Source: Struthidea cinerea (lineage: Eukaryota; Chordata; Aves; Passeriformes; Corcoracidae). Taken from it: a stretch of 64,000 nucleotides of DNA. How positions within the stretch are numbered: the first letter of the stretch is position 1; every line of letters begins with the position of its first letter. The position numbers and the translations under genes were made by a program. Location: the NCBI GenBank assembly GCA_013397865.1, contig VZTI01004400.1, positions 2,870,500-2,934,499 of the forward strand, written 5' to 3'. Under the pieces are notes generated by a model, which saw only the letters and a program-made list of their open reading frames with translations, did no database searches and was not told the DNA's origin. Positions 58,561 through 64,000 of this stretch are shown here, piece by piece.

Positions 58561-61500
58561 TTTGTATCATCATAAAATAGGACAGACTGGGATTGAATCT
58601 GACCCCCTATTTATGTCCAAACAGCAGTAAAACTGCAGACAAACATAAATAACACATGCTTGCACATCCTCTGCTGTGTTGTGATCCCAGAAATGCTGAA
58701 AATGGTGTCCGAGCACTTCAAACCCTGCTTTTAGACAATTTGAAATGCATCCATTAAATTGCAGCTTTTGCTGAACCTGTCAAGAAGCGTTTCTGCCCCA
58801 AATGGAAACTGTCCAAAAAATTATGCATGGCCATTTTAAAGTTATGCAAGGTCAGAAAATACAAACAAAACAAACCAAAACAAAAGAGGGGCAATTGAAT
58901 GGCTGCAGGACAAAGCTCTGAGCTAGGAGAGTCCATTCCCTTCAACTATGCCCACCTAGCCACGTGAAATCAGGGCAGTGGTGAGTTGCACGACGATGAG
59001 TTGGGGGGTCATCCCCTTAACCACAGAAGTTTAGATTCCAGTTTTCTAAGTGTTTTGAGTCCTGACGTCATTTTAGGCTAATAGCTGGGGTTAAAATAAA
59101 ATGCTTCATTGAACTAGGTGGGTGTGTGAAATGGTTCTTTTTTCCCTGGTGCTCTGGGGAAAAACAGGAGGACAGGCTGGGATTCAGTGCTCATATTAGT
59201 CCTTGCTTGCTGCCTGTGCTAGCAGACAGGTGTCCCGATATCAAGGGCCCATCCCTTTTGTTCCCCAAACATGAGCCACAACAACTGTGTTGAGAATGAA
59301 GCAAAATATTAAGTGCCCTCTGATTATTAGGAGCTTTTTTTTCATGCACTGATGAATTCTGAGGAGAATGCCTGGGAGACAGTTGTGATTCTTAGCTTTC
59401 CTGGATCTGTTTTCTGGGATACTCCAAATGAATAAACCTCCAGAGCCATCAGCAGCTCCTCATTCCTTGGAGCCCTCCCTTCCTCACTGCCCCCCAAACT
59501 GGCCCTCTGACATATATTGCAGCTCCTGGTTTTCAGTGTTTTTCCCCTTCATTAGCTGAATCCTAAGATCAGTTAATCTCTGCTCACTGGATTAGTAAAA
59601 ACTTTTTTGTCTTCTTGTGAGCTGCACTTTTTCTGATCTCTATTTCTAATTCTAAGTGCCCAACGAGCAAGTAAAAAAAGAAATATTAAGGTTTCCTGTC
59701 TATGACTGTGAAATCAAATCAACCATGAGTGACAAATCAGTTTTATCAGTGAAACTTGTTAAATGCAAGGACTAATTTTTTAATTTAATTTTTTTTCTAA
59801 GTTCATTCATTTAAGAATTCTGCAAGGGTTTTGCAGAAAGTCTAAAAAAACCTCCCATCTCTCTATATAAAAACCTGTCTCCAGAGAAAATTTTCTCAAA
59901 ATACAGAAAACAGCCAAATAATTTAGAACCTGTGGGTTTAACTTCGACAAGGCATGACAACCACTTTGCAAGCTTGATGGCATTTTGGAGCCATTGTAAA
60001 CCAAAAACACCAAGACGTTGAAAATTAAGGCTCCAAGCCCAAGTACAAACTGCCTCCCTGTGTACCTATCGGAGCACACACAACACCTTGTGTTGGGAAA
60101 ACATCACTCCCTCTCTGTCCAGGGAAGCCTGGAACACATAGCTGCAGCAAGGCATGAAAAAGCTGGAGTTTGGCTGTAGCCTCTTATGGAAAGTAGCTTC
60201 CTAGTTAGGATTTAGAATACTCTGCTTTGTCCTGGTGTAATTTGATGAACAACTTTTCAGGAAGGCTTGCAGCAACCTCCTCTTCCCTGTCCCCTGCCAC
60301 CGCTTCATCTTGGCCTTGGCCCTTACTGATCTGTCCTGCCTTACAGTGAAATGGGTGAGACAGCTGAATCCCTGGGAAAATCATCATTTATTCTCGTATT
60401 TCCTATTTGTTTGTCTATTTTATCTCTCCTGGGTGTTTTTTGTTTCCAGGCAATCAGGTCCACCATCCAGCCTCCCACACAACTGGGACAGCAGTGCAGG
60501 ATGGACATGGGAGGCAGAAGATGCTGGCAAGGGTCAGAAATTACATAAGGTAGCTAAAGCATCCTCCAGCTCATTCCGTGCCAGGTAACACCTTTAGTCC
60601 ATCTGGTGACCACAGCCTGCTATGGTTATTACACATATATATTTACCAGAATGTCTGCAACCACTGATTCTCGGCTGAATTGTCCCTAATTTACAGCAAA
60701 GCAGTGTGAATGCAGCATGTCTGCAGAACACTGCTGCCTGACTGCTGTTTTGACATGCTTTGCACAGCTGTGAATACAAGGTAGAAGGCAGCGAAAAATT
60801 ACGAGCAGAGTAGCTAAGGATGTTATAAACAATGTCTGTGAGGTTAATTTAAATTTAGCTTACGTTTCTCAAGAGTCATTAATGATAGATTGCTTTGCAT
60901 TCTTAGAAATGGGGGGAGAGGGGGGAAGAATAACCATGTAAATTGACACTGTTATCAAAACAACAAAAGAAATCCCTGGAGGCCATTTAGATGCTGTTGG
61001 AACCAGATTTCCAAAATAACGTTAATGGTATTCTTCCCTGTTAGTGTGTTAAAGCATGTATGCAAAGATAACAGCAATAATAACAGAAGACACAAAAGTT
61101 GCATGCAAGCGATGTGCTGCACATTCTTCTTGCTCTTCTCCCTCTTCCCTTGCTTCTCAGGGTACTTATAGATGTGTGCTACTCTGATGTGACTCCTTTC
61201 AAAGGAATAATTGCAGACAACAGACTTCACTCTGCTTTATTGGCAGCTTAAGGCATTCAAGCACTACAAGGATTAAGTCATATCTTGAGGGACACCTTTC
61301 TGTTTCATGTGCTTGGGAAAGCTAGTGGTTATTAGAGATGTATGGGCAGGTGTGTGACTGCCTTAAATGTGAAAGATTTTTCAGAATGACTCAGTGTTTA
61401 TTTTATCTTTTTATGTTCTGACTTTCACTTAAGTTACCCTCAAAATCTTTTTTCCCCCAGATACTCTACAAAAGGTGCAATGTTCTCTAGATGTCACCTT

Positions 61501-61599
61501 AATCCAGCATCTCCTCCCCGTGCTCTGCTCCTCGGACACAGTGCTGCTTATCACTGCAGAACTTAATGGACAAATGCTTCTTATTCTTATTATGTTTAA
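58561..61599. other. AT-rich stretch, no gene seen
   Basis: This is unique-looking DNA. Open frames up to 92 codons (60310-60588, +) and 91 codons (60955-61230, -) have no domain content. A G-rich patch lies at about 60910-60927. Confidence 0.55.
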
Positions 61600-62420
61600 A
61601 ATGCATTTTCCAATTACATGAGTATATAACATTTTCTAAACAAACAGTCTAATTTTGTACAGATAGGCAGCTTTTTAATTCAATGCCCCAATTGACAATT
61701 ACCATACAATTCCTAAGGCCAAGAATCACAAACATGTCATTAATCCCCTAATAAAAACATCTGATCTCCTCCATGCTTCACTGTAGAAATCCCTGTCTTT
61801 TTTCTTTTTTACTTTTTACTAAGTGCAGGTAGCAGATTGTTTTGGACTATTGGAAACAATTAAATCAAAGTCCATGGGGCTTTCTACAGCTATACTTAAT
61901 AGAGAAAGGCAGAGTCCTTCCTGCTGGTTAAATTGGTTGCTGCAATGCACAGCTATTTTTATTTTTGTGTGAAAGTGAGGTTTTGAAACCTTAAAAATAA
62001 ATTATGGACTTGGCAGAAGAAAAATACTTGCTTATAAATCAGCACAAATGCAGTACCCTGTATTTACTTTGTGGTGTGTATCTAAATTTCTATTTTGATT
62101 CAGGGATTTATCCTGATAGATTAATCTATGTTTAGTGAGAGAAGAAATTCATGCTACCTGTTTCAACAGTGAATTTGCATTAAATAAGATGGGTAAGAGG
62201 AAAGCTGAATACCCCATTTGCACATTAAAAGCTGATCATTAATCCTATATTTTAACTCTACAACTGTCAGGAGCTATTATTTCCCAAAGAGCCTGACAGT
62301 TCAAGGGATAAACTGGAGTGGGTCCCATTATAAAGGTCTATGAATAGACGTCAGAATAGTTTGCGCATCAAACCCCAAAGGCTATTAAATGTGATACTTT
62401 AAGAATCAATTTGTAGCTAA
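61600..62420. promoter_or_regulatory. candidate conserved non-coding block, TAAT-rich
   Basis: This block has dense homeodomain-type cores: TTTAATTC, CAATTGACAATTA and TCATTAATCC around 61670-61746, and CATTAATCC at 62237-62245. A 10-bp inverted repeat carries two opposed TGACAG cores (62262-62271 and 62292-62301). The sequence is complex and repeat-free. I infer possible enhancer function from motif content alone. Confidence 0.3.
62262..62301. repeat. 10-bp inverted repeat with 20-base spacer
   Basis: The arm aactgtcagg (62262-62271) is the exact reverse complement of cctgacagtt (62292-62301). Confidence 0.85.
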
Positions 62421-64000
62421 ATTAAAATGAAGGGATGTGAATCCTTGGACAGATTTTAATAAAGCAGAAAATTTAACATATAGAGAGGCATTTAAAATAA
62501 AATTAGACAGATGTAAAGATTTAAAAAAATATGTGTTATTAAGCATAAAATAACCCCCAACATTGATTTTCAGCCTAGTGCTTGAAAAACTGTGCCACAG
62601 CAATGAGATCAAACAAGGAGAGGTGCTGAAATGGTGCTTTCAAAATTATGTTTTCAAGTGACGCTAGAGTAGATCAATAAGAGAGCTGATAGCTTATGAG
62701 CTTCTGAGACAAGTCAACAAATGCAAGGCAAGAAAAGAGGACCAAAGAGCTGTCTTCATACAAAAAAATTAGTTTCCAACAGGACATCCTGCTGAGTTTT
62801 ATCTGAGTTCATTAGGCTTGAAGACTGAGATCTGCTAATTCCACATGAAAAGTTCCAGACATTTGCAAAACCAAATCAAATGTGATGCTGTACTTAAGCT
62901 TGTTAAGAAGTTGAAGTTAACACTAAAACCTGCTTAAACAGGCTCTCAGGAAATAACGCTGCACAAGCTGTACTGTACTCATCCTTTCAGAAAGCCAAAA
63001 GAAATCAAAAGAAATCATGTAAGCTCTGTGCAGTTTATGTGAAGCTTTTAAGCACCACACTAGACTGGCCCTCCAAAAAACAAATGTTGGGGGAAGAACA
63101 CGATCCCACAGTATGCTACTTCGGTTTTCTCCCAAGGGGTCTCAAATGAAGTCAGGGAATCGGGCCCAACGCATATAATTACAAGGGCAGGGTTACAGAA
63201 AGACTGACAGCCTCACTGTACTGGGAACAACTTTGTTCTCTCTCATTTATTTCTACAATTTCTTGCTCTTAGGTAGCTTATATCCTGAAGTCCTTGAAAC
63301 AGGATGTGCCTTAAAAATTATACATCTTCCCCTGTGCTCTGAAAGTTAATTGTTGTTTATTATTCAAAGTAGGCTACTGAAATTAGATCTCATAAAAATG
63401 AAATGGTTCATTTCCATAGCTGAAAATGGAGCTCCTTGCATACTGAAGCTGGAAGAGGTGAAGACAAAGAGAAGTTTATTGTAGACAGTTCCCCCTAGTT
63501 GTTCTGTTAAAAGCCTGCTGAGACATGAATGGAAGCTCCAGAAAGCCCCTCACTTGTTACTTCACTGATGTCACAGATTTTAATATCCCAGGAAGGGTGG
63601 CTGAAAGCTCTATGCTGTGGGTTGTCCTTAATGTCTAGTAAATCATTGAAAACTTCAGATAAACTATTTCTACCTTTTTTATATTGTTAAATGTAATTAA
63701 TTATTAACCCCTTGTCCACCATTATTTTATTAATTTGAACTGGAGGCAAGCTGCCTATAGACATGTGGATGTGTGAATGTATAAATTAAAGGTACTAGGT
63801 TCTTTACTGTGTTCTTAAGTCATGTAGACAAAATAATGTAGAAAGTTCCAATACTGAGGGTTCCAATACTCAGTTTGTTCACTCAGCCCCTTATATGTGT
63901 GCTTTATGATATCATCTTTACTTGCACAGCCACATAATAACTTTATTCAAATGCTTCTCTCAAAAAGGAATAATTAAATGCCTCGTGAACTATTCTGTGG
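62421..64000. other. AT-rich stretch to window end, no gene seen
   Basis: Nothing was recognised except a small direct repeat of GTTCCAATACT-type words at about 63845-63871. Open frames are 70 codons or less. Confidence 0.55.

Noticed and set aside
1..64000. CRISPR arrays, operons, phage or plasmid features, tRNA or rRNA genes
   Set aside because: None was seen. The composition, repeats and lack of dense coding show a vertebrate nuclear sequence. Regular spacer-repeat arrays and intact tRNA A/B box pairs were looked for by eye and not found.

Overview
The window looks like nuclear DNA from a bird, or at least a sauropsid. The main evidence is a set of CR1-type LINE fragments. They keep the reverse-transcriptase protein signature, the 5'-truncated structure and the short ATTCTATG-type 3' tail typical of avian CR1. 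The rest is AT-rich, CpG-poor single-copy DNA with short microsatellites, poly-A/poly-T runs and a few old SINE-like and palindromic repeat relics. There are no bacterial-style operons and no rRNA, tRNA gene or CRISPR array.

I found no convincing protein-coding gene or exon. Open frames outside the CR1 copies are at most about 160 codons. They sit on both strands, often overlap each other, lack recognisable domains and have the composition of their surroundings. The window reads as an intergenic or deep-intronic gene-desert segment.

Layout: 1-4929 is unique AT-rich DNA with a GC-richer block at about 2430-3420. A 46-base assembly gap lies at 4930-4975. A long, dead CR1 copy (+) fills about 6655-8765. 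It contains a 284-base near-perfect tandem duplication split by a single N, most likely an assembly artefact. From 8766 to 36918 there is mostly unique DNA with a 29-base direct repeat (10102/10172), a strong hairpin (18162-18198), a tRNA-SINE-like relic (about 26255-26330), a short CR1 tail (27044-27104) and a CNE-like block (29221-30080). A GC-richer, possibly LTR-derived block lies at 35155-36130. CR1 copies follow at 36919-37450 (-) and 41635-42010 (+), with short possible tails at 43299-43338 and 49236-49290. From 42013 to 64000 there are a MIR-like relic (47530-47680), a candidate regulatory block with four TGACAG cores (53150-53640), a CpG-richer patch (58165-58560) and a TAAT-rich CNE-like block (61600-62420).

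I see no evidence for a novel multi-gene system. The most useful observations are the probable false duplication at 7564-8132, the hairpin at 18162-18198, and the candidate cis-regulatory blocks, whose conservation could not be tested here.
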